Assembly: GCA_946803715.1 (NCBI GenBank)
Contig: CAMPET010000085.1
Coordinates: 3,576-67,575 of the forward strand
Source: Beroe ovata
Taxonomy: Eukaryota; Ctenophora; Nuda; Beroida; Beroidae
DNA: 64,000 bases
Direction: 5' to 3'
Part shown: positions 15,001 to 30,000 of the stretch, one piece after another
Numbering within the stretch: the stretch's first letter is position 1
Layout: every line of letters begins with the position of its first letter
Notes under the pieces: model-generated
What the model saw: the letters and a program-made list of their open reading frames with translations, nothing else
What the model was told of the DNA's origin: nothing
Databases searched by the model: none
Program-made: the position numbers and the translations under genes

Positions 15001-18000
15001 AATTCGCTATGGATCGTAGCTGCTTTACGTGACTTGCCATTTCCTGAGCTTTCCGATTGAATTATCCTACCAGAAAGTCTTTCAGCATCACAAATACACT
15101 CATCATTGAAGAGAATGCACCTTGCCGTGAACTCAATTATATGCTGAGTATGGGCAGGCACGAATTGTCTTTGGCCTTGAACAAATGTCGATGCAATTTC
15201 ACTTGGAGCATTTTCGGCTGTAATAATGACGAGGAAGAACTGTGGCTGGGTATTCATATTATCCCTCAACAAGAACTCGTAATATTCAATGAAGTGACGA
15301 TTCAATTGGTACGTCAGCTTTTCTGGACCCACAAGACAGTTCACTAGACGAAAATCATTCCCAAATATCGTTCTTCTGAGGAACACACTTAGTTCTTGCT
15401 CTGTGGTTTTGTTTGTGCAGCAGAGTACTTCCTCAGGGGTAGGAGAACGCCCGATTAGTCTGTAAAGTGAAAGAACACACCTAATCACTTCCCTGCTGTT
15501 AACCTTTAACAAGGTAACATTTCCCTGACGGAGAATGTTCGTTAAAGCTGAAGTGTCTCCTTCCACCATAACATGCATCTTGTTGAGCACCTCTCCCAGT
15601 TCTTCAATTGACAATCTGGTGAAAGCAATTTTAAACGAGATAATGATTCCTGATATATTCAAATCAGGGCGCTGGCAAGCGCCCGCAGCCACGGAAAGAA
15701 AATGGGCGTGGTCCCGGCCCGTAGGGCCGGGAGCACTGCCCGAGGCCCGAAGGGCCGAGGGCAGTGCATGTTCGAAGTGATATGAACTCCCAAAGTAGTG
15801 GTGAAGTCATTCAGCGTGTTTTCAAAAACGCGCTTGCCAGCCCTAATATATNGAAACCCAAACAATTTCAATTGTTTTTGACTATAATATTCCAATAACA
15901 AATAGGAGCCCTACTGTTTTATCATATTTGAAATCCCGATGCTTATACTCTTATCCTCTGTAAACCAATCGCCGGTTACAGAGCATGTAAACAGTAAGCA
16001 TTGGGTTGAAGACGGAAGAGTGGCTGTTTCTCTTGAAGGGCTTTTCAACCAAAAATGATAACTTGGAACTCACATAATTTCTTCAAAAGAGCATCGACGT
16101 CTGACTTCTTCAGCAACAATATCAAGTGTGATCTGAAGCACACAAAAGCATGTTATAGGTCATGAAGATAGTATAACGATTAGTTATACCTATCATCATG
16201 ACTGCCATAATTTTACCTATGTATTACTGTATTAGGGGTATTAGCTCAGTAGGTCTGTAGGTCATACATTTGCATCGATATTCATGGAAATTTCCCTCAT
16301 ATATTTAACACAGTTGTTGTGCAATACTGTGTGCAATACAGTTTGTGTGGTGATACTGACTCGATATCGGTATATACAAGCGTGATACAACGACGCAACT
16401 GTCCAAGACGTGCTGCTCATTAGAATGTCTCGGATTTTCATTTTTTCTTCAAAATCAGGTGGAAACCATTTTTAATATCCGGACTGGTGCTCATGCTCCG
16501 TTTACTGAATAGACTAAATTATAGTTTTATTTCACCTGAGGATTAATAGTTCGTAGAAGGATGAGTGTTTGCCGATAAGAGGGATCTGGAGCAGGGGTGC
16601 TCATAATCTTTCTCAGCTGGTATCTCAGGTATAGCAGTTGCAGATACGTATAGTTCATGAGCGGCTTGAACTGTTTGATACAGGACTCGATCCGCCTCCT
16701 CTCCTCTACCAGCTGCAGAATGTAGATGTGTATGATTGAAGAAAGTGTATAAAAGAGATAAATTACTTGTTGTAAATTAAAATTATGTGAAAAAGCAAAA
16801 GAAAAGTTTAGGTTATGTAGGAAATTCGCAGACTCAAATTTTCAACCCTTGAATGGAGTAGGAACATGCCTCTTCTTGAAGCTGGCGAAAATGACGGTCA
16901 ACGATCTTAACTGTTGATTCTGGGTCCATAAAATGATAACGTTCTTCCCATATTAGGTAATCCCTGTGACCACATTCATTCAATTCTTTGAATGTTTCAC
17001 AAATCTGTGTTAGCTTTCCAAAAACCTGTCAAATAATAAAAGAGGACGTTATTTGTAGAATTATAGACTATGATAGGTACACATTACAAACAGGTCCTGT
17101 AGCTATAGGTAACACAAATACTAGAAAAATTCTGAAGATTTAATTGTACAATAGGTCATTGAGCATCGCCAACTCTCAATGTACTAATGTACTACCGATG
17201 GATCATCGTGATTCATACACAACGTTTGAAGGATAATATCAGCAGTCATTGAAAACAAAACAGATACAAAAATGCTACAGAAGAACTGTGCAAAATTTTT
17301 CCTGTTTGTACTTTCGTATCATACTGTATGCCTGCATAGATATCACGAAATTAATTCCTTACCTGAGTAAAGGTGTAAACTTTGTCATGTTCTCCACTAA
17401 TGAGAACAAGCTTGTCATTGAGCTCTTTGAGGTCTTTGTACTTCCATTGTCTAACTTCACCAGTTGGGGATGTAATCTCAGCACTCATCAAGGCATTCAT
17501 ACTCCACTGAAGACAGTTTGATAATTTACAAATATCTAGATGTTAGCAACATCGTAACTGAGTTGAATGAATAGATGCCTAGCTATGCTACACTGAAAAA
17601 TAATTAGGGTGGGTTGTTCATCAATTTTGAGGAGCCGTTATACCTCTTTGAAGAAGTCAGAAGACTCAGCACGACTCTGTATTGAGCCTATAATGAAAAC
17701 TCCACAAGAACGCATAAGCTCAAATTGTGAGATGGAGCTTTTTGTCGTGTCTGTCTGCATTTCATGCATCTCTTTGAACCATTTCAAGTTTTCAGTTGCA
17801 TCTTTCTGCGGAAGAAAATGCCTACTATCTTACTATGTCCTTTGACAGTTTCACAACCGAATCATCACATTATTGGTCTACCAATAATGCAACCCAAATT
17901 TTACAGATAGTTATCTATACCTAGTTGTCATAAAGATGGTAAGTGCAACGTGCATTAATATGCATTTATGTGCATTAATGTCGATGTCAGTTTCGCTATT

Positions 18001-21000
18001 TTTCAAATGCCGACATTAATGCACATGTTTTTTTTAAGTGAGTATATAATTCAGCTCATCTGAGTCTTTACCTATGGAAGTGAAAATTCGATTGCCGGAT
18101 CACCCTTAACAAAGTTCATGGCATGTTTTGATTGTCAGTTTGACAGGCGACTATGGATTGAAATATAGTTGGGAGATATACATTATACGACACCACTATT
18201 CAAGTTGAGAGGTAGCAACTGATGATACCTCTCGAGCTGAGAGCTAGCAATATTACTTCTCTAGTTGCGAGCTATAGCGATACTACGTCTCTAGTAAAGT
18301 AGTAAAAAGCTGGCGATACTACTCGTCAAGTTGGGAGCTAGCGATACTACATCTCGAGTTGGGAGATACCGATAGTATAGGTACTTCTTCTTCAGTTTGA
18401 AGCTAGACACGCTACTAGTCGAGTTGGAAGTTAGGGAAAAGGGATAAGTTACTTCTTCAATCGGGAGCTCCAGGAGCTAGAGATACTAATTTGTGATCTA
18501 TGAGTTACTGAGTTAGGGATACTACTTCTCAATATTTTGGAAGCCAGCGATAATACTTCTCGTTTTTGGAGCTACCAATACTACTTCTCCTGTTTGGTGC
18601 TACAGACTAGATAGAAGACATACATATTACTATATTAAGGTTGGAGCTACAGATGTTACTTCTTGAGTTTGAAGCTAAAAACACTACTTCTTGAGTCAAG
18701 TAATTTGCAGTGATGTGCATTTTTGTACATTAATAATGTCAATTTCAGCTTTTGGTTTTTTTCCAAATACTGACTTCAATGCACGTTGCACTCCCCCTTC
18801 ATAAGGTTAATTCTTAAATTGGAAAGCTATCACCACTAACCAAGGTTTTAGTGATTTGACTATCATCCTCGACATATTCAATCATCTTGTTGAAAGCTGT
18901 CTGGAATTCATCAAATGTCGCGAACTCATCAATCTCGAAGATAAGAGGCCAGATTCCGATGATGAACTTGTGCAGGCCTGATAACCTATCTGAGGTTGCA
19001 GCATCTTCCAAAGTATTGGCGAGATCAATGAATGTTGTTATGTCGTTGACCTCTGAAAAAGTTGCTCCTACAGTTCATTGAATTGTCATTGATCGTGGGG
19101 TCCTCTCCGAAAAAGAATAAAGTCAGAATTATACCTAGGCTTTAGCGATTTTTACAGTGATTTTTTATAATAAGTTTGCTTCGGGAAGGACTCGAACGTA
19201 ACTTCTTCAACCTCAATAGGTTGTTAGGTGCCAACTGTAACTATCGATACGAAATCATAAATTTGTTGCATTATAGTCGTAGTAAAGGTAGTATATACAG
19301 TATTACTAATTGAAACCCTAAACTGAGCCTATCACAAAAAACCTGAGGCAATATCCCTTATCCAGCTGATGAGTTCTTCACTTTGTTCGAATCCAGAAAT
19401 TAACGCATGGGAATCCCTGATTTTGAAAAAGAACTCAACATCAAGAGTTGAATCTATCGCTGAAAGTGGTGCTGCACGCTCTGCATTACAAACCTGCAAT
19501 TAATTATTCAGTTGTGTGTTAGATTTTTAAAATCAATATTTCTTGAGTAGGTACCTACTTGAGTTTATTTTAATCATAGTTTAATACGTAAGGTAAGTTC
19601 GTTCACCATTTGGCGTAGTGTCTCAACGCGTCCCCATGACGAGGTTATCTTTAATGTTCTTTTGATAGCATCTAAACACCGAAATGCAAGGTGGAAGTCT
19701 GATAAGTTTATCCTTATCTTCTTGAAAGTATTCTCTCGGATCCCTTCTCCAAGGTCGTCGTGGAGTAAATCACAAATGGTGGTCAGTTCTTCCCTGACTT
19801 GATGGAAGGATTCGTATGATCCATCTTCAAAGCAGAACAAGGTCCGCATCTTTTCTTGAGTTATAACTTCAGTTTTTATGTCCTTCAAGATATTAATCAG
19901 TTTCGAAATGGTAGGATCAAGAGCCCCCGCGACAAGATTTACTACTGAGTTGTCAAATGCCAATGTGTCTAGATTACACATATTTCTCCTTAAAATAGAG
20001 CTGTAAAGGTTGCTGAAACATAACGATCTAGCAAACGGAATAATTCGCAACTGCTCATCCGTGATTCCACTGAAGTGTCCCATTTTCTTCAACATTATTG
20101 GTTGTTCAACATCCAATCCGCATGTCCAAATATCTTCGATGATGAAATTATTATAGTCTTTGAGTTGCAAATGAGGCAGCTCTTCCTTACAATCTAGAAA
20201 GATAAAATACTTTAAACTTGAAACATCTGGTATAAGCTTTAGATAAAATGATGACTTGAGGAGCTATTCTTCAGACTCAGTTGTACACATTCTGTTAAAT
20301 CAATACCTACTCTAACAAACCTGTTGTTTTTTCAAATGACTCGATCAGAAGATTGCAATTTTCAAGAATCATATGAAATTGTTTCAAATTATGTACGGCT
20401 CTACGTCCGGTGTCCTGTGGGAAAGCACATTACATGAAAATAATGATATATTTCCCGCCATTTAATAATACCTATCAAACTACCTAATTGGTTAGATGGA
20501 AATTGGGTAATAAACTGCAGCCAATAGAATATGGTTGATTTAAGCGACCAAGGTCGTTTACCAAGACTATAAGACACTAGAATATGATAGGTCTAAGCTC
20601 GAACTGCCCAGCTTAGGTAGCTAATTACCTAGTATTTAAGTATTTAGTGCACGGTGCGTTACTAACGCACCATGCACTAACGCAGCGTTAGTGCATGGTG
20701 CGTGTTTGAATCAGGTTCCAGTTTAATAGTTTAATAGTTTAATTTGGAATCAAACTCTCACACGCACCGTGCAGGATGTCAATGACTCTGATAATACATA
20801 CAGTACAGTTCAATTAATTGTTGGTTGTCCTTTCCTAAGTTGATCATGCGAAATGGGAGTCGCATTTTTGCGATCTGCCTAGTATAAAAGCTAACAAACC
20901 TCTATTTCGTCCATATGCAAGTTTTTCGAAACCTTTGCTATCAAAATACATAGCCGAGGATAGAATCGATTATTGTCATCAATTAGCGTTCTGAGTAAAC

Positions 21001-24000
21001 CCAGTTTTATTTTCCCGTCTCTCAAATCAGAATATGTCTTCTCGAGCAATTCCCTAGCATCAGAAACAACAGGATTGCTGTGGAAGTCTTGAATTTCTAA
21101 CACTTCTTCCCAGGGAAAGAAAAGTTGATCAGATGGGTTTGATTTCATCAAATGTCTGTGAACAATTCCGTTAGGGAATCTTCTAATCAGAATTTCTGCC
21201 AATGCATTTTTGAATGCCTTGTTTCTGACAAAAAGATTAATGATAACATTCCGATTATTACTTAAGTATCCAATAATGTAATTTTGAAAGTTTTCGATAA
21301 CTAGGTTGACCATTCTCTTTGGATAAACACTTTCGTCTAAGAAATCGGTTGCTTCAACCATCACTTGCTTTGCCTTATCCTGGGATGATTTAGAATAATG
21401 AATGATGAAAATTGGAAAGTGCATATTACGTATGAGTAATCTCTATTTTTTTCGTGCGTGGATGTTGCTATGGGAATTAGAAGTACAGTTGGAAGGTTGC
21501 ACGTGCAAAAAGGAGAAGTCTGCATGCTCATTTCTTATGGTGCTTTTGGATTACATTGCTCTCGCATGATATGTTTTTGTTTCGCACTGAATCATTGCAC
21601 ACATTGGATGACGTGCTAACCTTATCGCGTGCATGTTGCTATGGGAATATGACATACTGATATAGTGGGAAGGTTGCACGTGCAAACAGTTGTAGCCTCT
21701 TGATTTGGAATCTGGGATTATTACTGCTGCAATCGACGTTTGGTCGGTGTTGGGTAATGCATCTGATACATTGATGCTTATCATTACTTCTTGACGGGCT
21801 CCCAAGTCTATATTATAATTTGGCTGTTGGTTTGTTTGTTCGTCCAGTTGTAAGTTCGTCACGAAATGGAGTGTGTTGCAGTGTCGCACGTGTAGATTTC
21901 AACTGAAATCTACTGAATAGTGAACTGAAAATTCAATTACGGTGCTTTGATAACGTTGTAGTTTTTGTTGATTGGATGAATGCAAGTAGGTTCTGATTCC
22001 AGCAACGGTCAAATTTCTCACGAGTTGTTGTTCTTTTTGACTCACGCAAAATACGGTGTGATTGCAACAACAATACGCTAAGCAAATTAAAACGATTGAT
22101 GAAAGTCATGCAACGGGGCAAGCATCATTTTCGTGCTTATTTGAAGAAATGGCCAAATAGTGAAAAATTAATCCTTTATAAAATTTTGTTTCAAATAAGT
22201 ACGTTGGATCGTGGAAATAGGTTATGTTTAGCTGTCGTTCTAAAGTAACGTTCTGTTGTCGTTTCCGATGGGTAGGTAGTGTATCACGTCCACTTGACGG
22301 GTTTTCGAGTAGGTATATAACACTTTCATGTAACCCAGTGTCGTTGAAAACTTGAAAAACTCCCAAACTCACTTCCTTTCGAAGCAAATATCGTTCAAAT
22401 TTAGACAATAAGATTTCCATTTCCATTGATTTTCTGCTTTCAATCACTTCATTTTCATTCATCTTTACTATAATATTCTCCATTCTACGGTATAACGCAG
22501 TCCACCAATAAACCTGTGATGAAAACTTAATTGAGTGATGAATAATATCATGAATTTAGAATATAAACAGAACTAAATTGAACTTTAGGATAATGACTTG
22601 CAATTCAAATATACGATATTTCTAAATGCACAGCTGCGCCATGTAAAACAAATTCACTCAACTGAAAAATGTATATATTACATTATGTATATCACTTACA
22701 TCAAGCTTTTCCATGACACAAATGTCATAATCATCATGATCCACAGCTTTATTCCATGTCACAGCACACAATAAATAGACGTTATAAATGTGGCCATAAA
22801 GGAATATAATCGCTGAATTTTTATCAGCATGATTGGGCACTTCTCGTTTGATGCTCTCGAATAGTTTTTTTAAATCGTCTGTCATATCAGCACGGTCCCT
22901 GCAAAAGCCTATACCTAGTCCAATGATCCAATGATAAATGGTTCGTACATACTCAACAACAGTTCATTTATTCGGTGCTATGCCGCAGATCATGGCAATC
23001 TGTTACTCGGATGAGTTTGTCGGATGAATGCATCTACCGAAAATTGAATGATATCAATGTATGAGGGACTTTGTGAACTTGCAGCGAAACTTAGCCAAGA
23101 CTTACGTTTGATCAAGAAGATGTTGGAAGATTATATCTAAAGTTTTCTTCGTATCTTGTGGCTGGAAAATGTGAAATTATTGTACATACCTAGTATATTA
23201 TATTGCATAGTATATTACATAGTATGTTAGTATATAGTTGCTCAACGAGAAAGTTTGAGATTATATATTATTACATCACAGTGTGGTTCAACATTTTTTT
23301 TCCACAAATAATTAGAAGACAAAGCTAGAAAGTTGACCCGAGGGCTCAATAACAGACACAAAAAATTTTGGGCCGATTGTCGATTGTTTGACCCCTCCAC
23401 CGAGCCACGCCCGGTTTTTGTGTCATTCTTATACAGGTAAAATCGATTTTTGACCCTGATGCTCTACTTTTAGCGATCTGAAACCTAGTTACTCAAACAT
23501 AAACCGTAGAAAAGCATTTCGTTTGATGCCGTTCCCAAGTCTCTAGGATCACACCCAACCTCATTTCGACCACACCCATTATTGCAGTTGTTCTTTTTTC
23601 GTGTTCTAAACATTGTGCCTCGGTTATTTTTGCTAACTGACTGCTTCTGATGCTGAATGAACTATAGGAGGGCCGTGGAACTCCTTGGTACCAAGTTGGA
23701 ATTTCAAATACCACTACCCGATTACCCGATTACCCGATTACCCGATAACCCGATTACCCGACTAACATCAGGTATAGTGTCTTCCGTGATGGTTTGTGAG
23801 AAGCTTGGTTGTATCGGACTAATGGTTCGGAATTTCCATTCAATTGATAGGATAACTTCTACAATCGATTCGATAAGAAAGTACAATGCTTGCTAGTGCT
23901 ATCTGACAAATACCCGATTACCCGACTCTGCAGCTCCTGCAACCTTATCGCGACAAGATCCGATATCATAAAGCAAGCAGTACTGCAGACTACACCAATC

Positions 24001-27000
24001 TTTATCGTATCAATTGTATTGCTTATCGTATCAATTACATAGGTAGCTCACCCTATCAATTGTAGAAGAGTAGAAGATTTCGCAGCAATTGTACCTACAA
24101 CTTATCATATCAATTATAGATTATATCAGTTGTACAATTGATGTGAACCGCCCTAATAACTGCTGTCTCACGTGACTTAATCCCCATTAGAAACGGCAAC
24201 TGCACACATTCAGTGATAGTAGGTATCAAGTCGCACTCAGCTTAAAATCCTAACCCCGACCCTACCCCTTACCCCGACCATAACGCTGACCGTAGCCCCG
24301 ACCCTAGCAAGTGTCCATGGCAACGGGCATTCTAGCTCAAAATCAGCATGTGCAACACTGCTACACACTCCATTTAGTGACATACAACCGGAGGGACAGG
24401 CGGACAGACAACCGGACAGATAATACGATAATAGTGAGGGATAATAATAAGATACAAGGATGAAATAACACGAAATAGTGCGAAATAATACGAAAAGTGT
24501 GGGAAAAACACACAACTCACTCAACGTCTTACCGAATACCAGACTTACCTCCATTTTTCTCAAGGATGATAGGTCCCAGCTTTCAATACATTTGATTATC
24601 TTTGAATAGGATAGATTGTAACGAGCATTGATCAAAAAAGCCAGGGCGTTGATGTCAGCATAAGGAAGACATCTATCAAGTAACGCATCATATAGGTGGC
24701 CATTGCATTTTTTAAAGAAATGAACATCTCTGAAAAGGGAATTAGGTACAACTTTAGCTCTTTGGGTACCAATAAGTAATCGAAATTTATCATTCTTATT
24801 AATAACCATCCGGTAAATTAAATGGTAAAGCAATGTGATGTGTGCGACCTGATCAAATGATTAGATGAAAATTTCTCACAGAGGTATTTTTGAGAGAATA
24901 GAGAGATGTTGACTATGCTTCATATCACACCCATCCAGTTTTAGGCTCAGGGCGTGTAGTGAGAGAATTAATAATGGGACATTTCCACGATGGAACTTTA
25001 TAAGCTTGTTTATTCTCTCCATTGACCAAATAATCTCCTCTGTCCTGAAGTTCTTAAGTTAGGTACCAGAAATGAGAATGAATTATTTTTTTCATATCCA
25101 TAGAGACGAGTTCTCTCTATAGATATAAAGTATGGGAAATCTCTATTCTATGAAAGAATAGATATTTCCAATTTGTAATTATCTGTACTAAGAGGCTCTT
25201 GAAATGTTGATTGTAATGAACTGCTCCAGTAGGTATTACGGCATGTGTAGATCAACTCACCTTTCTGGAGATAGTTTTTTGAAGAATTCGAATAAAACAA
25301 TACTGCACTTTTTTACGCTTTTTTCAGGTAACCGAAAATCTGGTAAAATGCAGAGGAGCAGGAAACTATTCATTTCTGTCTGATTTTTGAATATGCTTTC
25401 GAAGAGATTCATATGATGCTGAAAAACGATCTTTATTAGGTAGTGTAAAATCGATTATAACTCTATAAAGCTAATATACTCAATCAGGCTTATACAGGGT
25501 GTGTCAAAAAAGTGGAACAAAGTAAACGTCCATATCTCAGCTTCTGTTGGGAGTTTCAGGATGAAATTTGGAGGTGTGCTAGGTATCGGTAATAAGTTTT
25601 GCAAAATAATTTTCAAGTCCCTAGCTCGAAAAATGTGGATTTTCCGTTTCTGAGCCTCGAAAACGTTAGCTCTCAACAGGGTCATGAAGGCCTAATATTG
25701 CCCGTAATATCCTGAAAATTTCATCGAGTTTGCTCAAAAAGATATACGCATTTATGTAACACAAAATAGCGACAAACAGCAGCACAGTTCCTATAGTACA
25801 CGGTGATACGCAATACCGTGCGTGTGTGTGTGTGTGTAAACAATATCGCTACATAAAGAGTACAAATTCATATTGATATACACGCCCGCCTCAGTGACGC
25901 CAGTTATTGATTGACTACCTATGACACATTCGGTACACTCGTCTGGGACTTGAATTTTTTGCAAAAACTTGTCATCGATACATAGCACACCTCCAAATTT
26001 CATCCGGAAACTCCCAACAGAAGCTGAGATATGGACGTTTACTTTGATCCACTTTTGACACATCCTGCAGGTACCTATACAGGTAATGTACAACTTCAAA
26101 ACCTGTTTACTCACGCTGGAGGATTTACGACACAGCATCAATGTTCAATAATTAATAATTATTATCGTTTTAGAGAGTTGGATACTAACTTGGCCGAATA
26201 ATTTTCCAAATTCTTTTGCGAGACTATCCCTTTCGAAGCTTTTCATATATTTTAACATATCAGCAAAAGAGGAACATTGCTCCGCTATGAAAAGTAATAA
26301 ATCCATAAAGTGATTGAACCTTTGTATCTCAGAGCAAAACCGATCGAATTTTGGGACAAGGCAAACTGTCATCTCTTCTGAAAAAGATGTCGTGTTAATG
26401 GATGTTGAGATTCCCAGTGACATTATTTTTGATTTAATTTAAATCGATTGAATTTGATTTAATTTTGGTATTGATGTAGGTATAATCTGTGACAGGAGAA
26501 AATTTGTGGCAAAATGGATGATAAAATCGATATCATTTCCATCTTGGCTGATATATCCGGTGTAGTAAGATGTGCTATCATGTCAGAACAGGTTTCCCTT
26601 ATCTACCTACTGACTGTTAAACAGTATAACAGTATAACATGTCTCCCTATTATCACTGTTGTGCGCGACGGGCTGTGCTGCAAAGTTGCAATGGGACTTT
26701 AAGAAATGTGGGAAGGTTGCAAAAGCCCGTATAAAGTACTGCTAGGAGTTTAGCTCTTACTATGCGGTTTTGATCATACCTTTGATTATATTATGCGAGA
26801 TTTGCGCGTACAGATTCAATCTATGTGCAAGGGTGGTCTCCTTTCTCCAAATTAATCACACACGCACACATAGTACACACTGAATAACTCATACACACTG
26901 AAAAACTCATACCGACGTCTTTCATAAAATGGTTATTACTGCCTAATTGTCAAAGATTAATAGATGTACTACTTCCAATTGTATACTTCCAATTGTATAC

Positions 27001-30000
27001 TTCCAAGATGTATACTTCCAATTACGGCTTCGAACGATTTTGCAATATGAGTGGGTAGGTTGTGCCTTCCCATTTAGACGACCTAAAATTTTGCCCAAAA
27101 ATTTTTGAGGCCGAATAATTTCACTGGGTAGAGCCTTTATAATATGGTGATATCATCTAATGAAGAATAAAATTGGTACTCGATTTACTTACTCCTTGTG
27201 AAGCCCTCTCAACACTCACCCTGGTTAAGACGAAGCCACCTATTACGGTTCCCTTGATCATCGTTTTCAGTGTCTCCGAAATTCTCGCTAAGCATTTCAA
27301 ATCTACCATCAGAAACCCGCCCATCTCGAATTTTGTAATTGTACAGTTTATAGTAAAGCTTTGTCTGGGTATTCTGAATTTGAAGAGTTATCGAAGAGGT
27401 CTGAATTATCCTTCCATCCTCGAATCTGTCAACTTCGGAGAATCTGAACAGATTGATGGCCTTAACTTGTGAGCTTAATGGGATATCAAAATAGGTTTTA
27501 TAATGCTAGTACCTACCTGTCATGTCATAGCTTCATAGGGTAAGAGCACAGCACAGCAGTTTGCATTATCAAAAATAAAGGAAAGACAAAAATGGCTCTC
27601 ATCCCCAAATGCGTTTCCTAATTCTTTTATTCATCAACTGTATGCTTGTTGGTATGAACCAGGCACGTAGCCAGACATTTTTTCCGGGAGGGGGCCCTCG
27701 ACGTGCGAAGCGAGCAAGCTATGGCAGGGGTATGGGGGCGCAGCCCCCATTGGGGTCCAGGGGCAAAATAGAGTGTTGTAGACGAATTCTGGTATTAAAG
27801 AAAATATCACAGTAACAAAAAATAAAAGGAGCAGAAAAGAGTGAAGAACTGAAGAAAATGCGATGATCTGAGGCGTTAGATACTCATTTGAATTGCAGAG
27901 TACATGGCTCCCAGAAGCCAGACGTTAAGTTCTGTATTGAAGGGCGAAGTCCTTGAAAATTTCCATCAGAGGTCCAATTTTTCAGGGGGGGCCGCGGCCC
28001 CCATGGCCCCCCCCCTGTCTACGTGCCTGGTATGAACCTACCTATTTATTTTGTCACCATAGTTCCTATAGTTACATAGTCCTATAGTTACATAAGTCAC
28101 CAATTATGTCACCAATCGATAACGATTTCGAAAAAAGGTGTCACCAGTCATTTGATAGAATTAGAATTTCCTATCTTATTAAGTTATTAGATTGAAGGAT
28201 ATGAATAAATAACATACTCTTCTCTAATCCAAGTTCTCAAAGGATGTCCAACTGCATAACAGAGAGTCAAAAATCCGCCCTCTTCAGTACTAGCTATAAA
28301 GGTTATCCTTACTTGTCTGCAAGTTGAACTGTAAAAATTATTGTGTTAGAGGATGAACAAGTCCAAAGCAAGATAAACTGATAAAGCACTTCCTTCTTGT
28401 GAAAAACACGCACCTATACTGAATTTTTTTCTATGTTTCTGGGTTCTCCTACGCTGACCGTATAAATACACTGTCCCGTATAAATACACTGTACATGTTT
28501 ATGTAATTAAGAAACTGGTTGCTGTGGAATTTCCGGTCCAAGAAAAAACTTAAACGTCATTGCATTTGGCGTTCCATGGTGTGTGAAAGAGGGATCTTTT
28601 CATCTTTTGGTAACTTTGACTCTTCGATGAGTAAAATGCTAGTCCTATTCATCAGGAGGCATAGCAACCAGGTTATCAAATAAGTTTTAAACAAGTATTT
28701 TATTGTCAAGTGGCGCGCTATAACTGTCGTTCAACTTGCGTGTTACTTGATTGCTGCTGCCCTAGACGGACTGCTCAATAATTTGCAACTTTCACGATAT
28801 GTATGCCACCAGTGGTAGTTTCATCATACCGGGCTCATAATAATCCTAATAAGAGCCCTGATGAAGTCACAGCTTTAATTTTGCCCACTTTCTTGGTTTT
28901 GAAATTTATCACTCCATTATCAACTACCTATGAAATTCCCTACCTACCATGATTAGAAAATGAACAAACCAATTTGAAATCGGTCCAACTAGCTCTCTGT
29001 TTTGACGGATCTTTCCTGGGAATTTCTTTTCACTGAAATTTATGTAATGTTAACCCTCAGGTAGGTGATCTTCTGATTAATCTATTGAAGATCTGAAGGG
29101 ATGGAAAAGAGTTAAAATGTCCGTGCTTCATTGGTACAGCGAATTCAATAATTCACTGTACCAATGAAGCACCGTGGCAGCTCCTTGTTAATATAGAGCC
29201 TGTATAAAAGATTGGTAGATAACGCTTAAATTTCATGGAAGCATACCTAGGCACTACGCACAAAAACTCAAAATTTTGAACTTATCAAAGCTGAGTTTTG
29301 AACACTTATTATTGATTTTTTTGAGTCTTCCAGATCACGCGTAGGTACTGTTTGTCGCAATGTTCATTACAAACCTCTGACTTTCTATATCAAGCACCTC
29401 ACTGTAAAGAGGAGGTCTCTGAGCTTCAGTGCTGAAACGTTGAACAGTCAGTACCTTAAGTTACAAACTGTACCTACACACATCACTACTTCTGTAGTAC
29501 TTCAGTATGATGTCAATGAAAGAGAAGTAAAATGGTGGAATACTGTGATGACACCCAGGTAAGCAGAAAAAATTGCGAACCCATAATTGATAATATGCTC
29601 TTGTTCATAACAAAGCAGATAGGATTGAATTAATGAAGTTTTGAGAAGAATGGAAATAGGTTTAATGGATCACTGATTTAATAATATGATCTAGGTATAA
29701 ATTATATACGGATCCATCAATGATCCATAGATTCATGAGCTCATATTATTGATGAGGGAATGACAGTTATATGGGCGGCAGTAAGACAAACTTTGGGAAA
29801 CTANCAAGATTGTTGGATTATTGGATTCCAGATAGGGGTCCTCAAATTTGATTGTAATAAGTAGTGTTGCTAAGTTTAAAACTATAGTTACATAGCCCTA
29901 TCGTAACATTAGTCACCAATTGACTACTAGCAACCATTTACTATGTACTAGGTCTATAATATGTACCTTCTTGGTACCTATCAAGAAGGTGCGTCACCAG

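Noticed and set aside
19185-19240. tRNA-like B-box (GTTCGAGTCC in minus sense)
   Set aside because: The bases around it do not form a T-stem or acceptor stem and no A-box is in place; at most a tRNA-derived repeat remnant.
21551-22121. Open frames between RNF213-like exons at 22.4 and 21.4 kb
   Set aside because: The upstream exon ends at a good GTGAGT donor (about 22,374) and the next starts at CCCAG|GATAAGG; the frames between lack family similarity and overlap a duplicated intronic repeat (GGAAGGTTGCACGTGCAAA).
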